Origin: an uncultured Rhodospirillaceae bacterium
GTDB taxonomy: Bacteria > Pseudomonadota > Alphaproteobacteria > MPNO01 > UBA2964
Length of the DNA: 35,202 nt
Assembly: GCA_913052165.1 (NCBI GenBank)
Contig: CAJXEC010000013.1
Coordinates: forward strand, 1 to 35,202
Direction of reading: 5' to 3'
Both the position numbers and the translations under genes were made by a program. Shown piece after piece: positions 23,545-31,396 of the stretch (positions within the stretch are counted from its first letter, which is position 1; every line of letters begins with the position of its first letter). Under the pieces are notes generated by a model, which was given only the letters and a program-made list of their open reading frames with translations, was not told the origin of the DNA and searched no databases.

Positions 23545-23875
23545 TTCGGTTTCTCATAGGGCTTTGGCTCTCTCCCAGATTATTGAGATCTAGAAAAGTC
23601 CCGCTCAACATAAGGTTTTTATTACCTGTAGGAAAACTTCCTGGGTTCTGGCTGACTATTTTCATCGCTATGTTGTTTATATTCTTTCGGACGTCTAGCT
23701 CGCGGCGAATAATGCGGTAAAGCGTGTCCCCTTTTTTGACTTTGTACCTGTCGTTATTGCTTTCGATCGTGTAGCCATGTGATCGAGAATATAAGATTTT
23801 CTCCGCGTTCGAGACATTGACATGTGACAACGTAGCGAAAATTAAAGTGACCGTTATAATTTTTATGTTATTCAT
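23522..23875 (-). CDS. exported LysM-domain protein in flagellar operon (117 aa)
   Basis: A signal peptide covers about residues 1-24 (ending SHVNVSNA). A LysM domain covers about 43-96: YKVKKGDTLYRIIRREL, then INNIAMKIVSQNPGSF and LMLSGTFLDL. LysM domains bind peptidoglycan, so the protein probably sits on the cell wall. The ATG overlaps the flgT stop by 8 nt, and the gene overlaps flgA by 23 nt, so it is firmly within the flgP-flgT-flgA transcript. A role in anchoring outer rings is inference. Confidence 0.8.
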   Translation of the reverse strand: MNNIKIITVTLIFATLSHVNVSNAEKILYSRSHGYTIESNNDRYKVKKGDTLYRIIRRELDVRKNINNIAMKIVSQNPGSFPTGNKNLMLSGTFLDLNNLGESQSPMRNRNEIFSIR

Positions 23876-24992
23876 ATCTGACCATCGTTATTAATGGAAG
23901 ATTACTCTTTTTTATGGTGTTGGCCTCGATTGTTTTAAAGTAAGTTCGATTAGCCTCGACCCTTTCAATTATAAGTATTTGGTCTGTAACCCCATCTGAG
24001 GTGAACCAGCCAAGATCATTTTTCCTTATACCATTTCGGGAACCTAGTTTGATATAATGCCCGCGTGGTGAGAACTCCAACTTGGCCATCAAAATTCTGC
24101 AACTCGGAGGTTTAGGAATTATAATTTTCTTGAGGTCTAAAATTTGCTCAAAAGGAATATTTACCTGGCTTAATTGAAGATCAGAACTTGAGAGGATATT
24201 TAGTGCTCTGCTTGGCATGTCAATCTTAAGACCAAACTTAATCGATCCAGAGGGTATATTCATACCGTCGAATTGGTTGCCATTCAATTTTACAGAATAG
24301 GTCAGCCGATAGGCGCTATAGAACGCTTTATCCACTCGGTCGAACTCGAATTCAAAGTAGATTTCGTTTATATTTTTATTTTTGATTTCTTGGCCACCGT
24401 AGAGATAACTCTCATAGGATCCAGGTGTTCTATCGGCCATCTGGGAAGCGTGCTTGAAATGTATTTGGTTTTTTGGGGACTTTTGGTTTTCTCGCGTATC
24501 CCTCTTAAAGCGCGCAAAAGACCTCGCGAGGTTATCATTGAGTAAAGATTTTTCCTCACTGGATATGTTCCGATATTTGACTGTTGGGTAGTAAATATTT
24601 GTTATGCTTTTGGTCTTTTCTTTATTGCACAATAATTTTTTGTAATTTTTTGAAAAAGTCGCGTTGACCGCAATTTTTACCAGATTATTTTCAGTCTTTT
24701 CTTCCAGAATTGTGTAATTGACGAGCTTGGCATTTGTGTAAAGAACAGTCGCATTATCAGTTATTCTTCCGCTTTGTGTAGACGTATATCCAAAAAGATT
24801 GCTTCTTTGCTTCGTTGATGCATCGAAGATCGCTGATTTTAGCGCTGTTTTTCGTGCCGCGGCTTTATCACTATTGATTATTCGCGCGGCTCCAGTCCCC
24901 CTAAAAGTCTCTGCGGCTTGGGTGGTCAACGCGGTGAGTCCTAAAAAAGAGTAAACCAGGATCTTCGTCGAAAGGGATTTAAAAAATGCCAT
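23868..24992 (-). CDS. flgT: flagellar assembly protein FlgT (374 aa)
   Basis: Periplasmic H-ring protein that in Vibrio surrounds the basal body and allows the T ring and stators to assemble. A signal peptide covers about residues 1-26 (ends TALTTQAAE). The N-terminal domain has FRGTGAARIINSDKAAARKT near residues 30-49, typical of FlgT, then VKIAVNATFSK near 104-114. The C-terminal part has MAKLEFSPRGHYIKLGSRNG, like the FlgT C-domain. Length is close to Vibrio FlgT. It starts 11 nt after flgP, the same neighbourhood as in Vibrio. Confidence 0.82.
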   Translation of the reverse strand: MAFFKSLSTKILVYSFLGLTALTTQAAETFRGTGAARIINSDKAAARKTALKSAIFDASTKQRSNLFGYTSTQSGRITDNATVLYTNAKLVNYTILEEKTENNLVKIAVNATFSKNYKKLLCNKEKTKSITNIYYPTVKYRNISSEEKSLLNDNLARSFARFKRDTRENQKSPKNQIHFKHASQMADRTPGSYESYLYGGQEIKNKNINEIYFEFEFDRVDKAFYSAYRLTYSVKLNGNQFDGMNIPSGSIKFGLKIDMPSRALNILSSSDLQLSQVNIPFEQILDLKKIIIPKPPSCRILMAKLEFSPRGHYIKLGSRNGIRKNDLGWFTSDGVTDQILIIERVEANRTYFKTIEANTIKKSNLPLITMVRYE

Positions 24993-25003
24993 GCTGCCTG
25001 AAC

Positions 25004-25549
25004 CTATTGTTGAACTTTCAGGGCTTCCTTCACGATGTTTCGTAATGTTGAACGATCCAGCTCCATGGCAACTTCATAGTTATCAGTGCCTACCGGGCTC
25101 ACTCGTGTTGTCCTGGCACCTCGAATAATTCCGCTTACTCTCGTTCGAACAGTGTCACTCTGGACTACAGCATCCAAGACTGTCGCATCTCCATCGATTC
25201 TTATGCCATGAACTTGTTCGGTGAGTTGTCTCAAGGCTAAAATCCGTGCGGCCCTGATGGCCATTAGCCGCCGCTCGGATTTGTTTTTAGACGGTTGTGT
25301 GGACATGGCGGCATAGCCCACCGCAGTAATAGTTGGAATTTCATTTTTTATCGCAAGCGAACGAGTTTCAGCTAAGGCGAGAGCAGACGCTTGTCTTATA
25401 AGATCCCTGTCAACACCTGGCCCTTTTATTGGTGCCTTTACCTCCATTGCTTGCATTAGATCAGGGGGTAGACAACCGCTCAACGCCACCGAACAGCCTA
25501 AACATATGAGAATGATTTTAAAAAATCTTGAGCAACCAAAAAGTACCAT
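25004..25549 (-). CDS. flgP: outer-membrane lipoprotein FlgP, LPP20 family (181 aa)
   Basis: The signal ends in ALSGC (about residues 22-26), a clean lipobox. The mature protein matches the LPP20/FlgP pattern: LALAETRSLAIKNEIPTI near 57-74, then KSERRLMAIRAARILALRQL near 90-109, VRTRVSGIIRGARTTRVSP near 134-152 and YEVAMELDRSTLRNIV near 157-172. FlgP forms the outer H ring in Vibrio and the basal disk in Campylobacter. First gene of the flgP-flgT-LysM-flgA(-flgM) block, behind a sigma-54-like promoter at 25594-25609. Confidence 0.85.
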   Translation of the reverse strand: MVLFGCSRFFKIILICLGCSVALSGCLPPDLMQAMEVKAPIKGPGVDRDLIRQASALALAETRSLAIKNEIPTITAVGYAAMSTQPSKNKSERRLMAIRAARILALRQLTEQVHGIRIDGDATVLDAVVQSDTVRTRVSGIIRGARTTRVSPVGTDNYEVAMELDRSTLRNIVKEALKVQQ

Positions 25550-25593
25550 TTTTTTCTCTTTCGAGCTTGTTTATAGATTAATACGGGAGTACA

Positions 25594-25609
25594 TGCATTT
25601 TTTATGCCA
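25594..25609 (-). promoter_or_regulatory. sigma-54 promoter of the flgP operon
   Basis: Reverse-strand TGGCATAAAAAATGCA has GG and GC at the canonical spacing; the -12 element is ATGC instead of TTGC. Predicted start near 25583, 34 nt before the flgP ATG. Confidence 0.65.
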
Positions 25610-25637
25610 TCTATTTAAATTTTATCATCACTTTTAA

Positions 25638-25648
25638 AAAAGGCTTTT
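25638..25648. promoter_or_regulatory. AAAAGGCTTTT palindrome, site A (possible activator site)
   Basis: Near-palindromic 11-mer between the two opposed sigma-54-type promoters, overlapping a second palindrome (GCTTTTTCAAAAGC). The same 11-mer recurs at 25759-25769. Position suits an enhancer-binding protein; the binding factor is not known. Confidence 0.3.
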
Positions 25649-25690
25649 TCAAAAGCTTATCCGTTAAGTTATTTCTTTAGGCGCTAAAAC

Positions 25691-25707
25691 TTGGCATGAA
25701 AATTGCA
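25691..25707 (+). promoter_or_regulatory. sigma-54 promoter of a candidate small RNA
   Basis: TTGGCATGAAAATTGCA matches TGGCAY-N5-TTGC with correct spacing. Predicted start near 25718. No protein gene follows for over 400 nt, but a hairpin terminator does, at 25875-25904. Confidence 0.78.
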
Positions 25708-25758
25708 AAATTTCTACCGACACGTCTACTCTACGTGGAATACCGATGTGATGTGCTC

Positions 25759-25769
25759 AAAAGGCTTTT
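25759..25769. promoter_or_regulatory. AAAAGGCTTTT palindrome, site B
   Basis: Second copy of the 11-mer at 25638-25648, 121 bp away, here within CAAAAGGCTTTTG. It lies inside the candidate small RNA, about 42-52 nt after its predicted start. Confidence 0.25.
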
Positions 25770-25874
25770 GGTCATTTACGCTGATTGGTGCTGATCATCT
25801 TTGGCATTGAGGAAAGTGCACCCCTCAATTCCAACCACAATATTTAAAAGACGGGTCTTTATTTCATGAAGTGC

Positions 25875-25904
25875 GCCACCCGCCTCCGTGCGGGTGGCTA
25901 TTTT
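25875..25904 (+). terminator. terminator of the candidate small RNA
   Basis: Perfect 9-bp stem GCCACCCGC (25875-25883) with GCGGGTGGC (25890-25898), 6-nt loop, then TATTTT. GC-rich stem, modest T-run. Confidence 0.75.
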
Positions 25905-26131
25905 CCGGAAACGGTGTATGACCATGTAATGCCCGATTTCCATGGCGTGCAGACACTAGCCCTATAAACCAAGTTCGTGTACCTTACTGCCGCCACTATT
26001 ACCCCAACTGGTTGACCGGGTCTATTATCGGATAAAAATACCCTTAGCAGATGTATTCGGTCTATTCCGTTTAAACAGATGCCAACAGTTGTTTACAAGT
26101 CCCAGACAAAAGCTTGGAAGAAAAATCGTTG
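25905..26131. other. gene-free stretch upstream of the dehydrogenase gene
   Basis: This completes the gene-free region 25550-26131. Beyond the sigma-54-type sites, candidate RNA and terminator listed separately, I see no gene here. A TTGACC about 100 nt before 26132 could be a -35 element, but no good -10 follows at normal spacing. Confidence 0.5.
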
Positions 26132-27031
26132 ATGACCCCGAAAATCGCGATAATAAGCCCAGGAAACATGGGGAGTGGAGTCGGTAAATTTCTAGTCGAA
26201 GGTGGATTTGACGTAATCGCTCCTCTGGATGATCGGACTGATTTTACGAGGTTTAGAGCCAAAAAACTAGGAATCAAAAATTCAGGAACAATAGAAAAGG
26301 CTGTGGAAGATGCCGATATAATCCTCTCAATCCTGGATCCGGGCAAAGCTATTCAAGTAGCGAAGTTTGCGTCCTCTGCCATCCGACGGCTCGGTTGCAC
26401 TAGAATTTATGCGGATTGTAATGCGACGTCTCCGAGTACCGCAATTAAAATATCAGAGATTGTTGAAGCCGCTGGCGGTATTTTTGTTGATGTGGGAATC
26501 ATTGGAGGCACTCCGACAAGAAAGGATAATTTTCCGACGTTTTTCTCTTCAGGGCCGCAGGCTTCCGTCCTTGATGTCCTTGATGGGTACGGTATTAAAA
26601 TTAAAAATTTAGGCTCAGAGGTGGGCTCAGGTTCAGCACTAAAAATCTGCAATGGTGCCTGGAACAAAGGGGCTTTTGCGCTTTATACAGCGGTAATGCT
26701 TGCAGCAGAGAAATATGGATTTACTCGAGTGCTCAGAGAACGCTTGCCAAAAAGTCAGGCCGGCACGGTCGAAAAAATTGATGCGGCGCTTAACCGGTTA
26801 CCCTCCCTTTCTGGACGGTATATCGGTGAAATGGAACAGGTGGCGGAGACCTATGCAGGAATAGGCATTCCCGCTGAATTTCACGAGGGTGCAGCAGAGA
26901 TTTTTAGGATGCTCAATAAGACCTCTCTGGGAACGGAAAGGCGGGAGACAATAGATCCGGATCGTGATCCGCTCGATTTGCTTGCAAAAATATTAATAGA
27001 ACTCGATTTCCAAGAGAAAAATAAACAGTGA
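26132..27031 (+). CDS. NAD(P)-dependent oxidoreductase, 6-phosphogluconate-dehydrogenase-like, DUF1932 type (299 aa)
   Basis: Beta-hydroxyacid-dehydrogenase-like enzyme. The Rossmann motif is ISPGNMGSGVGKFL (residues about 8-21). The GGIFVDVGIIGGTP segment near 111-124 corresponds to the substrate-binding loop of this superfamily, and GSALKICNGAWNKGAFALYT near 169-188 carries the K-x-x-N catalytic element. The C-terminal helical part (QVAETYAGIGIPAEFHEGAA) fits DUF1932. Substrate unknown. The frame extends to a TTG at 26114; I prefer the ATG at 26132, with GGAAG 11 nt upstream. The stop overlaps the start of the MFS gene (TGATG), so the two are one unit. Confidence 0.82.
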   Translation: MTPKIAIISPGNMGSGVGKFLVEGGFDVIAPLDDRTDFTRFRAKKLGIKNSGTIEKAVEDADIILSILDPGKAIQVAKFASSAIRRLGCTRIYADCNATSPSTAIKISEIVEAAGGIFVDVGIIGGTPTRKDNFPTFFSSGPQASVLDVLDGYGIKIKNLGSEVGSGSALKICNGAWNKGAFALYTAVMLAAEKYGFTRVLRERLPKSQAGTVEKIDAALNRLPSLSGRYIGEMEQVAETYAGIGIPAEFHEGAAEIFRMLNKTSLGTERRETIDPDRDPLDLLAKILIELDFQEKNKQ

Positions 27032-28281
27032 TGGCGGACCGTTCTTTTTTCGGAGGAATCGGTGTAGCACTCTCCCACCCGCAATATCGGCTTTATTTTA
27101 TTTCTAATTTAGTTTCGACTATTGGGCGCTGGATTTACCGTTCGTCTGCAGCGTGGTTTACCTGGAAATTAACCGGGTCATATGAATGGTTGGGGATTAT
27201 TGCCTTCGCAGATATTTTTCCGATGGTCGTTCTATCGATGCTTGCCGGTGCCTTATCAGATCGCATTGGTTACATGAGGGTCATTCGTGCAACACAACTT
27301 TTTGCACTGATACTCGCAGTTCTTCTTGCTGTTTTGATACTTGGAGATTGGATCGATATTTGGATTTTGCTCGCAATCACAATATTTCACGGGTGTAACG
27401 AGGCAATTTCCACGCCTCCTAGGGTATCAATCGTGAATGCTCTGGTTCCAAAAAAGGATCTTTCAGCCGCTATTGGTTTGAATTCTGCCCAATTTAATGC
27501 CTCCCGTGTTGTTGGTCCTGCTATTGGGGGTAGTCTTCTACTTTTTCTTAATGCGGGGTGGGTTTTCGCAATTGCAGCAGCGACGTTTGTTCAGTTCTAC
27601 GTCGCACTTTTTTTTATCCGCACAGAAACTGGCAATGCAGGGGGAGCGGGGAAACTCTCCATGGCGATTATTCGGGATATGTGGGACGGAGTTACTTACG
27701 CCTGGACTAATATTGGGATTCGCTTTCTTCTCTCCCTTTTGGCTCTTACAGGTTTTCTCGTTCGCCCCTTTATGGAACTTGCCCCCGGATTTGCTGACAA
27801 GGTATTTGAAATGCAATCTGATGGCATGGCTATCATTCTTTGCTCTATTGGCGCTGGTGGGTTAGTCGGTGCTCTGTCTCTCGCGCGCCGTGGAGAGACT
27901 GTTGGACTGACTAAGTTAGTCACGTGGGCAGTTGGTGCTCAAGCATTGGCTCTGATTTTATTCACCATAACAAATAATATTTTCATTGGGGCCGTGTTTT
28001 TATTCCTAGTGGGTGTTAGCATGTTGGTCACGGGGGTGGGATCACAAACACTCATTCAAAATACTGTCGATGCCTCCGTTCGCGCGAGAGTAATGAGCTT
28101 ATTCGTAATGCTGTCTTGGGGACTTCCGGCCCTTGGGGCCTGGATAAAGGGAGCGTTAGCTGAATATTTTGGATTGCAGGTGACTGTCGGTATTGGGGCA
28201 ACGCTATGCCTCCTGATAGGTTTTTGGGCTGTGCGAGCGGGCAAATCACTTAGTAACGAGCTCGAACACACTAAAAATTAG
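27031..28281 (+). CDS. MFS transporter (416 aa)
   Basis: Inner-membrane secondary transporter with about 12 hydrophobic segments. The N-terminus (HPQYRLYFISNLVSTIGRWI) and the loop-2 signature ADIFPMVVLSMLAGALSDRI (about residues 53-72) resemble the EntS/MFS_3 exporter group. The repeat of the loop pattern in the second half is weaker. I chose the ATG at 27031, which overlaps the stop of the preceding dehydrogenase gene; a GTG directly in front is the alternative. Substrate cannot be told; coupling to the dehydrogenase suggests a shared metabolite. Confidence 0.85.
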   Translation: MADRSFFGGIGVALSHPQYRLYFISNLVSTIGRWIYRSSAAWFTWKLTGSYEWLGIIAFADIFPMVVLSMLAGALSDRIGYMRVIRATQLFALILAVLLAVLILGDWIDIWILLAITIFHGCNEAISTPPRVSIVNALVPKKDLSAAIGLNSAQFNASRVVGPAIGGSLLLFLNAGWVFAIAAATFVQFYVALFFIRTETGNAGGAGKLSMAIIRDMWDGVTYAWTNIGIRFLLSLLALTGFLVRPFMELAPGFADKVFEMQSDGMAIILCSIGAGGLVGALSLARRGETVGLTKLVTWAVGAQALALILFTITNNIFIGAVFLFLVGVSMLVTGVGSQTLIQNTVDASVRARVMSLFVMLSWGLPALGAWIKGALAEYFGLQVTVGIGATLCLLIGFWAVRAGKSLSNELEHTKN

Positions 28282-28387
28282 TACGGAATGTTTGTCTTCA
28301 GGTTAACAAGACAGCTTTTAACTTCTATATTTTCCAATGAGTTTAACAGAAAAATTAGATAATATTATAGGTTTTGAGGGAAAAACT

Positions 28388-29863
28388 ATGCCACGCGATC
28401 TAAGCTTTCCACTATCGGATATGGGCCTGTTTAAAGAGCAATGTTACATAAATGGGGAATGGGCGGATGCCGACTCTGGTGCGGTGCTTGAAGTTACTAA
28501 CAAAGCCACAGGCGAAATAATTGGCACCGTTCCAAAGATGGGAGCTAATGAAACACGCCGGTCTATAGATGCGGCTAATAATGCGATGTCAGCCTGGAGG
28601 ACAAAAACCGCAAAAGAACGCGCTGGAATTCTTCGCAGATGGTACGAGTTAATGCTTGAGAACCAAGAAGATTTAGCGTTGCTTATGACAGCTGAGCAGG
28701 GCAAACCACTTGCTGAGTCCAAAGGTGAGATTTTGTATGCGGCCTCATTTCTTGAATGGTTTGCGGAGGAAGGTAAGCGTGTTTACGGAGATGTGATTCC
28801 TTCATTTGCGCCAGGAAAGAGGGTGATTGTCACCAAAGAACCCATCGGTGTCGTAGCAGCTATAACCCCCTGGAATTTTCCGCATGCCATGATTACTCGG
28901 AAGTCAGGGCCAGCAATTGCGGCGGGTTGCACAATGGTTCTAAAACCCGCATCAGCGACGCCCTTTTCAGCATTGGCCCAAGCGGTATTGGCAGAAAGAG
29001 CAGGAATGCCCAAAGGGGTTTTTAATGTTGTTACGGGAGGTGCGAGAGATGTTGGGGAAGAAATCACATCGAACCCCATCGTAAGAAAATTGACCTTTAC
29101 CGGATCAACGGAGATAGGCAAGGTTCTTATGGAGCAATGTGCGGGAACTGTGAAAAAGGTATCCATGGAGCTTGGTGGGAATGCTCCCTTCATTGTTTTT
29201 GATGACGCGGATTTGGATGCCGCTGTGCTCGGAGCGATGGCTTCGAAATTCCGAAACACAGGGCAGACCTGCGTTTGCGCCAATCGCATTTATGTTCAAG
29301 AAGGCGTTTACAATGCTTTCGCCGAAAAATTAGTAGCCGCAGTAGAGGCAATGGTTGTTGGAGACGGTCTTAAAGGAGAGACTCAGCAAGGGCCGCTGAT
29401 CGATATGGCTGCGGTCGAGAAGGTAGAGGAGCATATTGCGGATGTGCTTGATAAGGGGGGCATGATTGCTACTGGAGGCAAGCGTCATCAATTGGGCGGT
29501 ACATTTTTTGAGCCAACAGTGGTCACTCAAGTGTCTTCAAAGATGAAAGTGGCCAGAGAGGAGACATTTGGGCCCGTCGCTCCCCTCTTTCCCTTTAAAA
29601 CAGAGGAAGAAGTCATTTCTTTGGCTAATGATACTGAATTCGGATTAGCTTCCTATTTTTATAGCCGTGATGTTGGCCGGATTTGGCGGGTAATGGAGGG
29701 GCTTGAATATGGGATTGTTGGGATAAATGAGGGCATTATATCGACAGAAGTTGCCCCATTTGGAGGGGTTAAGGAGTCAGGTATTGGTCGCGAGGGATCA
29801 AAATACGGAATCGATGACTTTTTAGAAATCAAATACGCCCTTCTTGGCGGTATCGATCGTTGA
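28388..29863 (+). CDS. gabD: NAD(P)-dependent succinate-semialdehyde dehydrogenase-like enzyme (491 aa)
   Basis: Aldehyde dehydrogenase family, closest in pattern to GabD, which oxidises succinate semialdehyde to succinate. The catalytic Cys295 lies in GQTCVCANR, with the C-x-C pair known from succinate-semialdehyde dehydrogenases. The general base Glu261 is in VSMELGGNAPF, and the cofactor segments are ITPWNFPHAM and FTGSTEIGK. The end (PFGGVKESGIGREGSKYGID) is typical. The frame is open from an ATG at 28337, but that has no ribosome site, while the ATG at 28388 has GAGGG 7 nt upstream and gives the usual family N-terminus. Other semialdehydes are possible substrates. Confidence 0.87.
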   Translation: MPRDLSFPLSDMGLFKEQCYINGEWADADSGAVLEVTNKATGEIIGTVPKMGANETRRSIDAANNAMSAWRTKTAKERAGILRRWYELMLENQEDLALLMTAEQGKPLAESKGEILYAASFLEWFAEEGKRVYGDVIPSFAPGKRVIVTKEPIGVVAAITPWNFPHAMITRKSGPAIAAGCTMVLKPASATPFSALAQAVLAERAGMPKGVFNVVTGGARDVGEEITSNPIVRKLTFTGSTEIGKVLMEQCAGTVKKVSMELGGNAPFIVFDDADLDAAVLGAMASKFRNTGQTCVCANRIYVQEGVYNAFAEKLVAAVEAMVVGDGLKGETQQGPLIDMAAVEKVEEHIADVLDKGGMIATGGKRHQLGGTFFEPTVVTQVSSKMKVAREETFGPVAPLFPFKTEEEVISLANDTEFGLASYFYSRDVGRIWRVMEGLEYGIVGINEGIISTEVAPFGGVKESGIGREGSKYGIDDFLEIKYALLGGIDR

Positions 29864-30037
29864 TCTTACATCTTTCAACGCTTTTCTCTCCGCTTTTGGG
29901 GCCTCTTGAGACGGTCTCCTTTTTTTTAGTCCACCCAGTCGAACATATAGAGGTGTCGGGGCTGGCAACAGAAAAGCAGATTGTCCGACATAGATTTGAC
30001 CCTGTTGCTTGTTCTTAATTCACAGCGAGAAAGATAA

Positions 30038-31393
30038 ATGGCCAACTTTGATTATGACCTCTTTACGATTGGAGCTGGGTCAGGGGGCGTGCGTGCTTCC
30101 CGAATGAGTGCATCTTATGGGGCAAAAGTTGGCGTAGCAGAAGAGCTCCACCTTGGGGGCACATGCGTGAATGTGGGTTGTATCCCGAAGAAGCTCTTCG
30201 CTTATGGAGGACATTTTGGTCATGATTTTGAAGATGCCGCAGCTTACGGTTGGCGGTTGCAAGATCCTGGTCTGGATTGGCCAACGTTAGTGTCCAATAA
30301 AAATAAAGAAATACAGAGGCTGAACAGTATTTACCGCAAAATATTGGAGAGTAATAACGTTACCATCTATGAAGCCCGCGCTTCTCTGAAAGACCCACAC
30401 ACCCTTGATGTTGGAGGAGAAGAAGTTACCGCGGAGAAAATACTGATTGCAACAGGTGGATTGCCTTCAATTCCGGATTTTCCCGGCAACGAAAATGTGA
30501 TCACATCTAACGAAGTATTCTTTTTGGAAAAACTTCCTCAGAGAATCCTCATTGTGGGCGGTGGCTATATTGCGGTTGAGTTCGCTGGAATTTTTCATGG
30601 TTATGGGTCTGAGGTGACCCAGCTTTATCGGGGAGAGAAATTCCTGAGGGGATTTGATGAGGATGTGCGTAGCCACCTTGCTGAACAAATGCTGGCGCAC
30701 GGCATAGACTTGCGTTTTAATATAAATGTAACGTCGATCGAGAGGACCAGTAAGGGCCTGGAGGTCAGTCTTACCGACGGATCCAAGATAGAATCTGATA
30801 TGTGTCTTTATGCTACGGGTAGAGTGCCGAACACGAAGAATCTTGGATTGGAAAAAGTTGGCGTCAATGTGAGTCAAAATGGCTCTCTAGTTGTTAACGA
30901 CCAGTTTCAGACGAGCGTTCCGAATATTTACGCGTTAGGTGATATCATTGATCGTTTTCAGCTCACGCCCGTTGCAATTGGTGAGGCAATGGTTCTTTCT
31001 GCAAATCTCTTTAACGGAAAAAAATTAAAAATGGATTATCAAGATATAGCGACGGCAGTATTCTCAAATCCAAATATAGGAACTGTGGGCCTTACTGAGG
31101 CGGAGGCCAATGAGAGATATGGTGAAATTGTTGTTTATCGTTCAACTTTTCGGCCTCTGAAACATACGATGACCCAACGGCATGAACAGAGCATGATGAA
31201 GCTAGTGGTCGCAAAAAAATCAGACCGTGTGGTTGGTGTTCATATGGTTGGTGCGGAAGCAGGAGAAATCATTCAGGGGTTTGCAGTGGCTTTAAAGGCC
31301 GGCGCAACAAAAGCCCAGTTTGACGCAACAATTGGGATTCATCCAACGGCCGCAGAGGAATTTGTTACGATGCGGAGCCCAGTGGGGAACTAG
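30038..31393 (+). CDS. gor: glutathione-disulfide reductase (451 aa)
   Basis: FAD-dependent cytoplasmic enzyme reducing GSSG with NADPH. FAD motif IGAGSGGVRASR (residues 11-22); redox disulfide C43/C48 in GGTCVNVGCIPKK; NADPH-binding motif GGGYIAVEFAGI near 174-185, with the arginines in YRGEKFLRGFD that favour NADPH over NADH; and the catalytic dyad region GIHPTAAEEFVTMRSP at the C-terminus. The sequence type is that of alphaproteobacterial Gor. The 174 nt before it hold no gene; a run of eight T follows a very small stem near 29910. Confidence 0.93.
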   Translation: MANFDYDLFTIGAGSGGVRASRMSASYGAKVGVAEELHLGGTCVNVGCIPKKLFAYGGHFGHDFEDAAAYGWRLQDPGLDWPTLVSNKNKEIQRLNSIYRKILESNNVTIYEARASLKDPHTLDVGGEEVTAEKILIATGGLPSIPDFPGNENVITSNEVFFLEKLPQRILIVGGGYIAVEFAGIFHGYGSEVTQLYRGEKFLRGFDEDVRSHLAEQMLAHGIDLRFNINVTSIERTSKGLEVSLTDGSKIESDMCLYATGRVPNTKNLGLEKVGVNVSQNGSLVVNDQFQTSVPNIYALGDIIDRFQLTPVAIGEAMVLSANLFNGKKLKMDYQDIATAVFSNPNIGTVGLTEAEANERYGEIVVYRSTFRPLKHTMTQRHEQSMMKLVVAKKSDRVVGVHMVGAEAGEIIQGFAVALKAGATKAQFDATIGIHPTAAEEFVTMRSPVGN

Positions 31394-31396
31394 CCT

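Larger units (their letters stand above)
25718..25904 (+). ncRNA. candidate sigma-54-dependent small RNA (~187 nt)
   Basis: Defined by the promoter at 25691-25707 and the terminator at 25875-25904. Predicted stems: CACGT/ACGTG at 25721-25737, close to the 5' end; ATTGAGG/CCTCAAT at 25806-25829, whose loop holds the self-complementary GTGCAC; AAAGA/TCTTT at 25847-25860; and the terminator stem. The only open frame I noted is 19 codons (25751-25810, MCSKGFWSFT...) without a ribosome site, so a peptide-coding role is possible but unlikely. It could instead be a long, terminated leader of the gene at 26132. Its place in a flagellar regulon suggests a role in flagellar control; targets are unknown. 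Confidence 0.5.

Noticed and set aside
28783-29289. Reverse-strand open frame of 168 codons within the gabD-like gene
   Set aside because: Antisense to highly conserved aldehyde dehydrogenase core; composition is that of a shadow frame.
29905-29928. Small stem followed by a T-run after the gabD-like gene
   Set aside because: GAGAC/GTCTC has a one-base loop, too tight for a terminator as read; left uncalled.
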